Assembly: GCA_016125265.1 (NCBI GenBank)
Contig: WGMC01000014.1
Coordinates: 1-64,000 of the forward strand
Direction: 5' to 3'
Origin: Planctomycetaceae bacterium
GTDB lineage: Bacteria; Planctomycetota; UBA1135; GCA-002686595
Length of the DNA: 64,000 nucleotides
Positions 53,888 through 63,242 of this stretch are shown here, in pieces. The notes beneath the pieces were generated by a model. That model was not told the origin of the DNA. It saw only the letters and a program-made list of their open reading frames with translations, and did not search any database. Made by a program: the position numbers and the translations under genes. Numbering within the stretch: the stretch's first letter is position 1; every line of letters starts with the position of its first letter.

Positions 53888-55068
53888 AAGCTCGACTCCC
53901 CGGAACCCGTGGCCCCGGCCGGATCGAGTCCCACCGCACGGCAACCCTCCGGCGTCACCAGACGCCCGCGTGCCGTGCGGTGCAAGAGCCCCATGCGCAG
54001 GAGGTGGGGCTCGAAAACCTCTTCGATCGTGTCCTCGCTCTCGCCGATCGCCGCGGCGAGTGTCTTGAGCCCCACCGGCACGTTGGGATTGCGCCCCAGG
54101 TACCCGAGGATGCGCCGGTCGACGTCGTCCAGCCCGAGCGGATCCACACCGAGACGCGCCATCGCCTCGGCCGCGAGGGCACCATCCACGGTGGACCTGC
54201 CGGCGACCGCGGCTAGGTCGCGCGCGCGGCGCAGGTAGCGGCCGGCGACGCGCGGAGTGCCGCGCGAGCGCGCCGCCAGCAGCTCGGCCGCGGCGGGTTC
54301 GAGTTGCAGACCGAGCAGACGCGCCGCGCGGTCCAGGATGCGCACCAGATCCGCATCGGGGTAGGGGACGAGGCGCTCGACCAACCCGAACCGCGCGCGG
54401 AACGGGGCGGAGAGCAGCCCCTCGCGGGTCGTGGCGCCCACGAGCGTGAATCGTTCGAGGCGCAGCGGCACGACCCGGGCCGAGGGGCCCTCGCCGAGCG
54501 TGAACTCGATCGCGTAGTCCTCCATGGCGGAGTAGAGGTACTCCTCGACGGCGGACGGCACCCGGTGGATCTCGTCGACGAAGAGCACGTCGCCGGCTTT
54601 CAGTTGCGTGAGGATGCCGACGAGGTCCCGGGGGCGTTCGAGAGCCGGACCGGTGGTGGCGTGCAGGTCCGCGTCGAGCTCGGCCGCGAGGATGCGCGCC
54701 AGGCTGGTCTTGCCGAGGCCGGGGGGCCCGGCGAGCAGGAGGTGGTCGAGCGCCTCTCCGCGCGATTGGGTGGCCTGGAGCGCCACCCGCAGGTTCGAGA
54801 CGACCCGGTCCTGGCCCACGAAGTCCGCGAGCCGGCTGGGGCGCAGGTCGCCCTCGAACTCGCGGTCCGGGGGCAGCTGCTCGGGGCTGGTCCACGGGGT
54901 GGGGCCGGCCGCGGCATCCGTGTCGGCATCCTCTCCCGCCGTGGGAGTCGCCGTGGGAGCCTCCGCGGGGCGCCACGCCTGGCGCCCTTCGCTGGGGCCT
55001 TCGCGGGAAGAACCCTCGCGACGCCGTGCGCCGTCCGCGCTGCCGTTCCCCCTGCCGACCGTACCCAT
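53884..55068 (-). CDS. ruvB: Holliday junction branch migration helicase RuvB
   Basis: This 394-residue AAA+ motor drives branch migration with RuvA. Walker A GPPGLGKTS, Walker B FVDEIHRV, sensor 1 LVGATTREGLLSAPFRARFG and the C-terminal winged helix (GLDDVDRRILGYLGRNPNVP) are present. The N-terminus carries about 70 extra low-complexity residues before the usual start near PPDREFEGDLRPSRLADFVG; the ATG at 55068 gives this extended form. ruvA and ruvC are not adjacent. It heads the operon ruvB-spoIID-like-tgt with 4-nt overlaps. Confidence 0.95.
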   Translation of the reverse strand: MGTVGRGNGSADGARRREGSSREGPSEGRQAWRPAEAPTATPTAGEDADTDAAAGPTPWTSPEQLPPDREFEGDLRPSRLADFVGQDRVVSNLRVALQATQSRGEALDHLLLAGPPGLGKTSLARILAAELDADLHATTGPALERPRDLVGILTQLKAGDVLFVDEIHRVPSAVEEYLYSAMEDYAIEFTLGEGPSARVVPLRLERFTLVGATTREGLLSAPFRARFGLVERLVPYPDADLVRILDRAARLLGLQLEPAAAELLAARSRGTPRVAGRYLRRARDLAAVAGRSTVDGALAAEAMARLGVDPLGLDDVDRRILGYLGRNPNVPVGLKTLAAAIGESEDTIEEVFEPHLLRMGLLHRTARGRLVTPEGCRAVGLDPAGATGSGESSF

Positions 55069-55561
55069 GGGCCGCAGGATAGCGCCGCGTCCCGTGTGGC
55101 CGTGCGCCCCACCTCGCACGCTGGACAGCCGTGGGACCCCTCACCTATGCTGCCGGGCTCGGGTCCCTGGGGCCCCTGCGCCCGCCGCGCGCCGTGCGGA
55201 GCGTGCGGGGTCGCACGTCCGACCGTTCTGTTTCGATCCACCTACGGGGTTCGGTTCCCTGGGCGCTGCCCTTGGGGCCCGCGCCGCGGGGGTTGGGGGC
55301 ATCCCCAGGGCGCGGCACGGCGATTGCCATGCCTCACCCGGGAACTCACCCTCGCCCCCCTCCCAGCACGCTCTTTTTCCGTTTCCCCGTTTTTTCGGCG
55401 GCTCCCGTCCCCCCGGAGCCACCGAGCACCTATTCGTTCGACCGACGCCGGTTCTCCCGAGCCGCCGCCACGACCGTTCGCGCCACCCGCGCGACCTGGA
55501 GTCGGCGGCCCGCGGGTCCCTTCGCGTCCGCCGACCGCATTCGCCCCTTCGCCCCACACCG
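55069..55561. other. Divergent intergenic region between ruvB and a lipoprotein gene
   Basis: These 493 bp hold promoters in both directions. Two short T-runs (near 55371-55375 and 55390-55395) follow no strong hairpin. Frames through this region are extensions of flanking shadows. No RNA gene is recognised. Confidence 0.4.
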
Positions 55562-58500
55562 ATGAAGCCGAGCCACGTTCCTCCGCCTGCGCGCCGTTCT
55601 TCCGACGCCTCCACGAGCCAGGATCGCATGCGCCCGATGCCGGGTCGAGCCGCGTGGATCGCGGCGGCGGTTCCCGTAGCCCTGTTCGCCGCGGCGTCCT
55701 GCGGCGGCGGCAGTGGCGGCGGCGCCGGCTCGTCCATGACGATCGCCGAGGTGACGAACGGGTTCGGCCCGATGTTGCCCTACCGGACGTTCCAGGTGGT
55801 CAACGGCGAGAAGACCAACAACGTGGTGGCGATCCGCACGCAGAAACAACTCGCCGACAACGTGCGCGCGGACAACCCGATCCTCCCGCCGCCCACGTGG
55901 CCCTCGGCTCCCGTGCTGCTCGGCGGCAGCCCCGGCAACCACTACGTGGCCGCCCGCTTCACGGGCAACATCGATCCGACAAGCGTGCTCGACTCGTCCC
56001 CTGGTGGTTCGGTGACGAGCGGCCTCACGGGAGCGATCACGGTGGTCTCCGTCGATCCGCTCACGGGCGCCACCACGCCGGTGCCCGGGCGCGGTTTCAT
56101 CGGCGGCAAGACGTACTTCGGCGCGCCCGACGTCGTCACCGGTCAGTTGCCGTTGACGGCCTGGGTCACCACGGCGAACGGCGCCGACGGCCAGCCCAAG
56201 CCCGTGTCCGTCGTGCCGCAGGGTGTGGGATTCCCCGGCACCGAGTTGGCGGTCGGCTTCCCCGGTTCCGCCGATTTGGCCCGCGACAACGTGTTTGTGT
56301 TCGTGGCGGACGCCGACAACAACCTGGCGACCCACGAGACGTTCCCCGCGGGGCGTCAGATCCGCATCCGCCTGGGCACGGGCGTGCGCTCGACCAGCGG
56401 CAAACCCCTCGCCGAACCCGGCCTGACGTCCTCGACGGTCGGCGACGATTCGATCACGCCCGAGGTGGCGGTCAGCCCCACGGGTTCCACGACGCTGCCC
56501 CAGATCAGCCCTGGCAACGCCGAAGAGGACGTCGACCCGATGTCCACGGTCACGATCGCGTTCACCGAACCGGTCCAACCGTTCACCGTGGGCTCCCTCG
56601 ACACCGGCGCGCCGCCGCTCGTCAGCTCCGCGGTGCAGATGACCTTCGGGCCGCCCGAATCCACGACGACGGTGCCCTTCGTGGTGCGCCCGCTCAGCAT
56701 CTACGACATGAGTGTGCTGGAGCTCGTGCCCTCGTTCCCATTCCCCGGGTCGGGCCCCTCGTTTGCCGCGTGCGACACCTTCTCGACGGTGCGCATCGAG
56801 GTGAACTCGAGCCAGGTGCGGGACATGGCCGCCAACGGCAACGTCAACACCAACAGCGCGAGCACCGACTTCTCCGTCGGCGAGGGCATCGGTCTCGTGA
56901 ACGCGCCCGTCGCGCCGGAAGCGATCTACCTGGGCCGCGGCGGCAGTGAGCCGGGCCTTTCGGTGATCGACTTGAACGGCTTCGGCGCGAGCACCGGCAA
57001 CCCGGCCTACGACCCCTTGAACCCCGTGGTGAAGGGCAACTCGAACTTCCCCAACAACCCGAACGTGGTCCTGCAGGGGCCGTTGCTCGTGCCGCCGCTG
57101 AAGCCCGGCACCTGCACGGTCGACGGCGGTTCTGCGGGTGTGTTCACGCTGACCCTCGACAGCTCGCTGAACAACAAGCTGATCCGCGCCCCGCTGATCG
57201 ACTCGGTGGGGGACATGATGCTGGGCCAGGCCCTCGACATCAGCTTCAACAACTCGCTGCCGCCCTTCGGCTGCCAGTCGGGCAACCCGAACCTCTGCGC
57301 CAGCACGGGCAAGAAGCGGCCCACCCCGACGCTTGCGGCCTCGAGCACGTCGCTCTCGCCGTCCCAGCCGGGACAGTTCGGCTCGGCGCCCCCCGGATCG
57401 GGCAACCTGATCTCCTGGGCCCCGCACCCCAACCCTCCGCCCCTGGTGTTCCCGCCGCTCTGCGTCAGCCCGAACATCGGCGCCCTGGAGCCCACCTCGG
57501 TGGACGTGGACACGACCCTGCAGAACTTGTTGCAGGTCGGCAATCCGTTCGGCAACCCCGCGCTCGACCAGCCGCCGACCGGGGTGTTGGCCAAACAGCA
57601 GAACTCGTTCTTCCAGGGGCCGTCGTCTCCCAAGGAGAGCCTGGCCGCCTGCGTCGACTACCAGATCCGCCAGCAGATCGGTCACTACCTCTACATGATC
57701 GACCGGGTGCGTCGGCAGGTCGTGGTGCTGAACTCCAACCGCTTCTTCGTGTTGGACCGCATCAACCTGCCTGACCCGACGTCGCTGGCCATGTCGCCGA
57801 ACCTCGACTACCTGGCCGTCAGCAACCAGGGCGCGGGCACGGTGTCCTTCGTGGACATCAACCCCCTGTCCTCGACGTTCCACCAGATCGTCGCCACGAC
57901 CAAGGTCGGCAACAAGCCGCGCGGCATCGCGTGGCAGCCGGGCAACGAGGACATCATGGTCTGCAACGAAGGGGACAACTCGGTCTCCATCCTGCGGGCC
58001 CAGGACTTCCAGCAGCGCAAGGTGTTGCAGGCCAACCTGCAGCAGCCCTTCGAAGTGGCGATCCTGCCGCGCCAGAACGTCTTCGGCTTCCAGCGCAACG
58101 TCTACTTCGCCTTCATCCTGGGCCGCAACGGCCAGATCTCGGTGTTCGAGTCCGGTCCCAACGGCTCGGCTGGCTGGGGCATCGACGACGTGGTCAACAA
58201 GCTGCCGTACACCTTCTCCAACCCGAAGGCCATCGCCGCGGACCACACGTTCCTGGGCGGCGCGTTCTGGGTGGTGCACGAGTCGCCGCTCGATCCCACC
58301 ACGGGTTCGCCCACCGGCGTCGTCGGCGGCGCCGTCAGCTTCGTGCGCCTGGACAGCGCCGTGACGGGCCAGTTGCCCATCACGGGACTCGGTGCCCAGA
58401 TCTTCCCCGAGTTCCGCGCCCTCGACTTCCAGGTCGAGGCTTCCATCGGGCCTGAGACCCTCACCGGCATCCCCGTGGACCTGGCCTTCGACAACCTGAC

Positions 58501-58786
58501 CAACATCGCGGGTCTGCCCAACCTCTTCACTGCCTTCAGCGTCGGTGTGCCGGCACCGGTGAACGGCAAGGGGCGGGTGCGCCCGGTCCCCGGCGGAGCG
58601 ATTCCGGTCAACACACCCTCGTTCCTCTTCCTGGCCGTGCCGAACTCGGTCCAGGGGGGCGGTTCGGTGGACGTGATCAGCTTGGACGCGGGTCTGCCGC
58701 GGGTGGACACGGACGTGTTCCTGCCCGGGGTGCAGTCGATCGTCGCGCCGGGTGTCACGGTGCTGATGGACTACTTCCGCCAGTAA
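55562..58786 (+). CDS. Large lipoprotein with Ig-like and beta-propeller regions
   Basis: This is a 1,074-residue protein. After MKPSHVPPP and a basic stretch, a hydrophobic segment ends in FAAASCGGGSGGG, a lipobox with the lipidated Cys near residue 47. Around residues 315-440, ISPGNAEEDVDPMSTVTIAF marks a Big_5/SbsA-type Ig-like domain. The C-terminal 400 residues (MSPNLDYLAVSNQGAGTVSF, RGIAWQPGNEDIMVCNEGDN) form YncE-type propeller blades. Many cysteines may form disulfides. It is a probable surface or periplasmic adhesion or scaffold protein; the ligand is unknown. A strong hairpin follows the gene. Confidence 0.82.
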   Translation: MKPSHVPPPARRSSDASTSQDRMRPMPGRAAWIAAAVPVALFAAASCGGGSGGGAGSSMTIAEVTNGFGPMLPYRTFQVVNGEKTNNVVAIRTQKQLADNVRADNPILPPPTWPSAPVLLGGSPGNHYVAARFTGNIDPTSVLDSSPGGSVTSGLTGAITVVSVDPLTGATTPVPGRGFIGGKTYFGAPDVVTGQLPLTAWVTTANGADGQPKPVSVVPQGVGFPGTELAVGFPGSADLARDNVFVFVADADNNLATHETFPAGRQIRIRLGTGVRSTSGKPLAEPGLTSSTVGDDSITPEVAVSPTGSTTLPQISPGNAEEDVDPMSTVTIAFTEPVQPFTVGSLDTGAPPLVSSAVQMTFGPPESTTTVPFVVRPLSIYDMSVLELVPSFPFPGSGPSFAACDTFSTVRIEVNSSQVRDMAANGNVNTNSASTDFSVGEGIGLVNAPVAPEAIYLGRGGSEPGLSVIDLNGFGASTGNPAYDPLNPVVKGNSNFPNNPNVVLQGPLLVPPLKPGTCTVDGGSAGVFTLTLDSSLNNKLIRAPLIDSVGDMMLGQALDISFNNSLPPFGCQSGNPNLCASTGKKRPTPTLAASSTSLSPSQPGQFGSAPPGSGNLISWAPHPNPPPLVFPPLCVSPNIGALEPTSVDVDTTLQNLLQVGNPFGNPALDQPPTGVLAKQQNSFFQGPSSPKESLAACVDYQIRQQIGHYLYMIDRVRRQVVVLNSNRFFVLDRINLPDPTSLAMSPNLDYLAVSNQGAGTVSFVDINPLSSTFHQIVATTKVGNKPRGIAWQPGNEDIMVCNEGDNSVSILRAQDFQQRKVLQANLQQPFEVAILPRQNVFGFQRNVYFAFILGRNGQISVFESGPNGSAGWGIDDVVNKLPYTFSNPKAIAADHTFLGGAFWVVHESPLDPTTGSPTGVVGGAVSFVRLDSAVTGQLPITGLGAQIFPEFRALDFQVEASIGPETLTGIPVDLAFDNLTNIAGLPNLFTAFSVGVPAPVNGKGRVRPVPGGAIPVNTPSFLFLAVPNSVQGGGSVDVISLDAGLPRVDTDVFLPGVQSIVAPGVTVLMDYFRQ

Positions 58787-58810
58787 ACGCCCGAGCTGGG
58801 CACTGGTTCG

Positions 58811-58848
58811 GGCGGCGGCGCGGCGGGGATTCCCGCCGCGCCGCCGCC
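58811..58848 (+). terminator. Perfect GC hairpin after the lipoprotein gene
   Basis: Arms GGCGGCGGCGCGGCGGG (58811-58827) and their exact complement (58832-58848) are separated by GATT. The 17-bp stem is followed only by GTTTGT, so it may work as a hairpin terminator with a weak U-run or protect the mRNA end. Confidence 0.6.
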
Positions 58849-58901
58849 GTTTGTGGAGCGCCCTTGTGGAGCCCGCGCGGATTCGGTGCCATGGTGGCCC
58901 C

Positions 58902-59624
58902 ATGCCGAACCCGGTGGAAGTGCAGTCGATGTTCGGGCGCATTGCGCGCCGGTACGACCTGTTGAACAGGGTGCTGTCCGGTGGCATCGACCAGCGCTGG
59001 CGGCGGCGCACGGTGCGCACGGCCGCGCGCGAACTGGGTGGGCTGCGGGACCGCGACGTGCTCGACGTCTGTTGTGGCACCGGCGACCTGGCCCTCGGGT
59101 TCCGGGCCGAGGGGGCCCGCGTGGCGGCGGTCGATTTCACGCACAACATGCTGCGCCACGCGCTGCCCAAGTCGAGCGGCACCCAACTGGTCTACGCGCG
59201 TGGGGACGCGCTGCGGTTGCCGCTCGCCGACGCGTCCGTGGACGTCGCCGCGGTTGCCTTTGGCCTCCGCAACCTCGGCGACCGCCGCGTGGGCCTGGCC
59301 GAAATGCTGCGTGTGCTGCGTCCGGGCGGCGTGGCCCTGGTGCTCGAGTTCTCGCTGCCGCCCAACCGGCTCGTGCGCGCCTTCTACGGCTTCTACTTCA
59401 CGCGCATCCTGCCGCACCTCGGCGCGCTGCTCTCCGGCGATGCGCCGGCCTACCGCTACCTGCCGAACACGGTGCTCGAATGGCCGTCGCCCGAGGAGTT
59501 GCGCCGGGAGTTCGAGGCGGTGGGCTTCGAAGCCGCGCGCTACGAACTCCTATCCCTCGGGATCGCCGCCCTGCACGTCGGCCGGAGGCCAGCCGGCGGA
59601 TCTGGCAAGGGCCCCGGCCGGTGA
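58902..59624 (+). CDS. ubiE: Demethylmenaquinone/ubiquinone methyltransferase (MenG/UbiE)
   Basis: This is a 240-residue AdoMet-dependent C-methyltransferase. FGRIARRYDLLNRVLSGGID is the family start, DVCCGTGDLAL the AdoMet motif I, and VLEFSLPPNRLVRAFYGFYF with YRYLPNTVLEWPSPEEL the UbiE signature. It methylates the naphthoquinone ring in the last step of menaquinone synthesis. Later genes for UbiX and UbiA family members make a quinone pathway plausible. It overlaps the CPBP protease gene by 4 nt. Confidence 0.93.
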   Translation: MPNPVEVQSMFGRIARRYDLLNRVLSGGIDQRWRRRTVRTAARELGGLRDRDVLDVCCGTGDLALGFRAEGARVAAVDFTHNMLRHALPKSSGTQLVYARGDALRLPLADASVDVAAVAFGLRNLGDRRVGLAEMLRVLRPGGVALVLEFSLPPNRLVRAFYGFYFTRILPHLGALLSGDAPAYRYLPNTVLEWPSPEELRREFEAVGFEAARYELLSLGIAALHVGRRPAGGSGKGPGR

Positions 59625-60463
59625 GCGCCCGCGCGTCGAGCCGCCGCGCGTCGAGCCACCGCGCGCCGGCAGAGGATCCCGAGGACGGCGCCGAGAGCGC
59701 ACGGCCGCGGCTGGCCCTGGGCCTCCTGGCGACCCTGCCGCTGCTCCTGGTCTACGAGGCGGCCTTGGCGTCCGTCGGCGGCGAGCGGCGCAACACCGCG
59801 GAGGTCCTGCTGTCGTTACCGCTCGCGCCCCTCGGCGACCTCGAGGGTGTGGCGCGCCTCGCGCTGCTGCTGGCCGTCGGCGTGTTGGCGCTGGTGTTGA
59901 CGCTGCGCGTCGAGCCGCGGCCAGCCGGCGCACTCCTGCGCATCGGCATGGAGGGTTTCCTCGCGGCCCTGTGCCTGGGCCCGCTGCTCCTGCTCGCCCA
60001 CGGTTGGATCGCGGCGGATCTGCCGGCGGTGCAGGTGCCCGATGGCCCGCGCGGCGAGCGGCTCGGCCTGGATGAGGCGGGGCTGTTGCTCGGGGCCGGC
60101 GGTTGGGAGGAACTGGCCTTTCGTTTCCTCGCCTACAGCCTGTTCTTCCTGCTGGCGCGCCACGTGGCGAGTTTCCTCGGGCTCTCGCTCTTCTGGGCCC
60201 GCGTGGCGGGCGACGTGGCGGGCGTGCTGGGGTCCGCGGCCCTGTTCGCCGCGTTCCACCTGGGCTCGTTCACGGCTTGGCTCGGGCCGGGCGGGGAGCC
60301 GTACGACGGGGCGCTCTTCGCCTGGCGATTCCTCGCGGGGTTGCTGCTCGGGCTCCTGTTCCGCTGGCGGGGCCTCGGGGTCGCCGCTTGGGCCCACGGC
60401 CTCTTCAACGTGGCCCTGGCCCTCGGCGCCGGGCCCGGGGTGTTCCTGGGCCGCGGCGCATGA
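59621..60463 (+). CDS. CPBP (CAAX-like) intramembrane metalloprotease
   Basis: This is a 280-residue membrane protein with about seven hydrophobic segments. The motifs of the Abi/CPBP family are visible: GGWEELAFRFLAYS with EExxxR near residues 165-171, then ALFAAFHLGSF, and the AHGLFNVAL His/Asn motif near residue 263. Such proteins act as prenyl-protein endopeptidases in eukaryotes; bacterial members serve in bacteriocin immunity or unknown processing. Its GTG overlaps the ubiE stop, so it is part of this operon. The first 30 residues are basic and variable. Confidence 0.82.
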   Translation: MSARASSRRASSHRAPAEDPEDGAESARPRLALGLLATLPLLLVYEAALASVGGERRNTAEVLLSLPLAPLGDLEGVARLALLLAVGVLALVLTLRVEPRPAGALLRIGMEGFLAALCLGPLLLLAHGWIAADLPAVQVPDGPRGERLGLDEAGLLLGAGGWEELAFRFLAYSLFFLLARHVASFLGLSLFWARVAGDVAGVLGSAALFAAFHLGSFTAWLGPGGEPYDGALFAWRFLAGLLLGLLFRWRGLGVAAWAHGLFNVALALGAGPGVFLGRGA

Positions 60464-60512
60464 CGTGCCGCGCTTGAGGCCGGGGCGCCCCGCGCCTACG
60501 CTCCCACCACCT

Positions 60513-61205
60513 ATGGCTAAGTTCTTCGTCGGGATCACGGGAGGCAGTGGCCATGCCTATGCGGAGCGTCTGATCCGCGAGTTGGCCGGGCTCGGCCACG
60601 AGGTGGCGGTCTCGATCACCGGCGCGGGTTGCAAGGTGCTGCGCCACGAGCTGGGGCTCGACGCGGGCGCGATGGGCGAGACGCTGGAAGCGGCGCTGCG
60701 CGAGCACCTCGGCCCCGAGTTGGGCGGGCGCGTGCGCGCGTACCGCGCGGAAGCCGTCGAAGCGCCGCCCAGCTCGGGCACGTCCCTGACCGGCGGTGTG
60801 GTGATCTGTCCGTGCAGCATGGGCACGTTGGCGCGTGTCGCCGTGGGTTTCAGCTCGAACTTGGTCGAGCGCGCGGCGGACGTCGCGCTCAAGGAGCGGC
60901 GCGATCTGATCCTGGTGCCGCGCGAAGCGCCGTACTCGGAGTTGCACCTCGAGAACATGCTGCGGTTGGCGCGCCTCGGCGCCACGATCCTGCCCGCGAG
61001 TCCAGGCTTCTACCACCGCCCGCGCACCATCGACGATCTGGTCGGGCACGTGGTTGGCAAGATCCTCGATCGACTCGGTGTGCACAACAAGGCGGGCGCG
61101 CGCTGGAGCGGCCTCGACGACGAGCCCAAACCGGAGCCCGGCACCGGCGCGCCCGTGCCGCGCGATCCACTCTCCGCCGCAACCAACCCGGAGCACCTCC
61201 GCTGA
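60513..61205 (+). CDS. ubiX: Flavin prenyltransferase, UbiX family
   Basis: This 230-residue enzyme makes prenylated FMN, the cofactor of UbiD-type decarboxylases. FVGITGGSGHAYAERLIREL is the N-terminal FMN loop, VVICPCSMGTLARVAVGFSS the second, and RDLILVPREAPYSELHLENM with ILPASPGFYHRP the UbiX core. The C-terminal 35 residues are a family-variable tail. It overlaps the ubiA-family gene by 1 nt. In the futalosine route to menaquinone, UbiX- and UbiA-type genes also occur, which would fit. Confidence 0.93.
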   Translation: MAKFFVGITGGSGHAYAERLIRELAGLGHEVAVSITGAGCKVLRHELGLDAGAMGETLEAALREHLGPELGGRVRAYRAEAVEAPPSSGTSLTGGVVICPCSMGTLARVAVGFSSNLVERAADVALKERRDLILVPREAPYSELHLENMLRLARLGATILPASPGFYHRPRTIDDLVGHVVGKILDRLGVHNKAGARWSGLDDEPKPEPGTGAPVPRDPLSAATNPEHLR

Positions 61206-62074
61206 TGGCCCGCGCGCTCGGTGCCTACCTGTCGCTGGTGCGCTTCAGCCACAGCGTGTTTGCGTTGCCGTTCGCGCTGATGAGCGCGTGGGCCGCGGCG
61301 CGCGGAGTGCCGGCCTTCGACGTGCTGCTCTGGGTGGTGCTCGCCACGGTGGCAGCGCGCACCGCCGCCATGGGTTTCAACCGCCTGGTGGACCGCCACA
61401 TCGACGCGCGGAACCCGCGCACGGCGTCGAGGGAGCTCCCCGCGGCGCGCTTGTCGGTGGGGGAAGTGCGGGTACTCGTGGTGGTGTCCTCGGCTGTGTT
61501 CGTGGCCACGGCGTTTGCGCTCGGGCCGCTGACGGGTTGGCTCTCGTTCCCCGTGCTGGCCGTGCTGCTCGGGTACTCCTACGCCAAGCGCTTCACGGCG
61601 GCCGCGCACCTCGTGCTCGGTCTTGCGCTCGGGCTCGCGCCGCTCGGCGCGTGGTTGGCGGTGCGCGGGGACCTGGAGGGGGACCTCGTGCCGCCGCTGC
61701 TCCTGGCCGCCGCCGTGCTGACCTGGGTCGCCGGGTTCGACATCCTCTACGCCCTGCAGGACGAGGCCTTCGACCGCCAGGCCGGGCTGCGCTCCGTTCC
61801 CGCCCGCTTTGGGGTGCAAAGGAGCCTCCACATCTCGAGCGCCCTGCACGTCGTGACGTTCGTGCTGCTCGTGGGATTCTGGGCGCGGCTCGACCTGGGG
61901 CCGGTCTTCGGCCTGGCGGTCGTGGGTGCGGGCCTGCTCCTTCTGTACGAGCACCGGCTGGTCTCGGCGCACGATCTGTCGCGCCTCGACATGGCCTTCT
62001 TCAACTTGAATGGGTGGATGGGGGTGGGGCTGTTCCTCGGCCTTGCGTTGGACCTCGCCCTGGCGCAGGCTTGA
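61205..62074 (+). CDS. ubiA: UbiA-family aromatic prenyltransferase (MqnP or UbiA like)
   Basis: This is a 289-residue membrane enzyme with about eight helices. The first prenyl-diphosphate motif NRLVDRHIDARNPRTASREL (N-x3-D-x3-D) is at about 60-79; the second is in WVAGFDILYALQDEAFDRQA. It joins a polyprenyl chain to an aromatic acid: 4-hydroxybenzoate in ubiquinone synthesis or 1,4-dihydroxy-6-naphthoate in the futalosine pathway. The partner genes cannot decide between them, but Planctomycetota usually lack ubiquinone, so MqnP is likelier. Confidence 0.9.
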   Translation: MARALGAYLSLVRFSHSVFALPFALMSAWAAARGVPAFDVLLWVVLATVAARTAAMGFNRLVDRHIDARNPRTASRELPAARLSVGEVRVLVVVSSAVFVATAFALGPLTGWLSFPVLAVLLGYSYAKRFTAAAHLVLGLALGLAPLGAWLAVRGDLEGDLVPPLLLAAAVLTWVAGFDILYALQDEAFDRQAGLRSVPARFGVQRSLHISSALHVVTFVLLVGFWARLDLGPVFGLAVVGAGLLLLYEHRLVSAHDLSRLDMAFFNLNGWMGVGLFLGLALDLALAQA

Positions 62075-62078
62075 GCCC

Positions 62079-63242
62079 ATGGCCGCGCGCGCTCCCAAGG
62101 AACTGTCCCCCCCGGCCCAGGTGCGCCAACTGGAGGCCGCACTCGCCGCCGGGCCCCTCGCGAAGGCGTACTTGGTGCGCGGCGAGGAGACCTACTTCCG
62201 CCAGCGCGCGGTCGACGCGATCGTGGCGCGCGCGCGGGCGCTCGGAGCCGAGGTGCTGGTGCACGACGGCGCCGATCCGGACTTCGATGCCCAGGGGCTG
62301 ATGGGGGACCTCGGCACGGCGCCGATGTTCGCTGCGGAGCAACTGATCGTCGCGCGCGGTGTGGAGGGCTCGCTGACGAAACGCGGCAAGGAGGACGCGC
62401 CGCTCGCACGCGCGATCCTCGGGTTCTTGTCGCGCGGCGCGCCCCAGCGTTCGCTCCTGATCAGCGCGGACAGCCTGCGCGCGGACCACGCCGTCGCGAA
62501 GGCCGTGGCCGCGGCGGGTGGGCCCGTGTTGACGCTGCGCAGGCTCTACGATTCGCCGCCGCCGTGGAATCCCGATCCGCGCCAGACCGAGCTCGTGCAG
62601 TGGTGTTTGGAGCGCGCCAAGGAGCTGGGCCTGCGCATCGACGCTGGGCAGGCGCTGTATGTGGCCGCGGCGACGGGCAACGATCTGGGCGCACTCGACA
62701 CGCAGCTCGAGCGCCTGCGTCAGTCCGGCGGCGGCGATCCGCGCAAGGCGGTCGCGTGGCAGGCATCGGGTTCGCCGTTTGCGGCCGCGGATGCGCTGTG
62801 CCGCGGCGATTTGCCGCGCGCGCTCGCCAGCCTCGAAGCCCTGTTCCAGGGCGGCATGGTCGGCCGCGACGGTGCGAAGGTGGTGGACGAGGGCGCCTTG
62901 ACGGCGATCCTGATCGGCTCGCTGCTGCGCGGCGTGCGCCAGGGACTGGCGGCTTCGGAGGCGAAGGCACGAGGACGCGCTCCCGACGAAGTGCTGGAGG
63001 GCGGCGGCCCCATGCGCGAGCGCGCGAAAGCCGAACTCGAACAGCGCCTCGCCAAACGCCCATTGCCGGAGACCTGGCGCAACTTCCTGGCCGCGGTGCT
63101 CGATCTCGACCGCCGCGGCAAAAGCGGTTCGCGGCTCGACGTCAACGACTTCGCCCAGTTGGCCGTGGCGTGGCGTGTGGACGCTCCACCGCAGGCCTCA
63201 GGCCGCGCACCCGCGCGTGTGGCGGGGAGGCCCCAGCGATGA
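62079..63242 (+). CDS. holA: DNA polymerase III delta subunit (HolA-like)
   Basis: This is a 387-residue clamp-loader subunit. It has the delta-family start AKAYLVRGEETYFRQRAVDA and the region ALYVAAATGNDLGALDTQLE that holds the AAA+ lid, but, as usual for delta, no intact Walker motifs. It opens the sliding clamp. The ATG at 62079 is 4 bp after the ubiA stop; its stop overlaps mutL by 4 nt. Divergence from the E. coli protein is high, so the call rests on layout and these two motifs. Confidence 0.85.
   Translation: MAARAPKELSPPAQVRQLEAALAAGPLAKAYLVRGEETYFRQRAVDAIVARARALGAEVLVHDGADPDFDAQGLMGDLGTAPMFAAEQLIVARGVEGSLTKRGKEDAPLARAILGFLSRGAPQRSLLISADSLRADHAVAKAVAAAGGPVLTLRRLYDSPPPWNPDPRQTELVQWCLERAKELGLRIDAGQALYVAAATGNDLGALDTQLERLRQSGGGDPRKAVAWQASGSPFAAADALCRGDLPRALASLEALFQGGMVGRDGAKVVDEGALTAILIGSLLRGVRQGLAASEAKARGRAPDEVLEGGGPMRERAKAELEQRLAKRPLPETWRNFLAAVLDLDRRGKSGSRLDVNDFAQLAVAWRVDAPPQASGRAPARVAGRPQR

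Noticed and set aside
55430-59182. 1,250-codon minus-strand frame opposite the lipoprotein gene
   Set aside because: Antisense shadow of a very GC-rich gene; His/Arg/Val-rich with no motif, while the plus-strand frame has a lipobox and propeller motifs.
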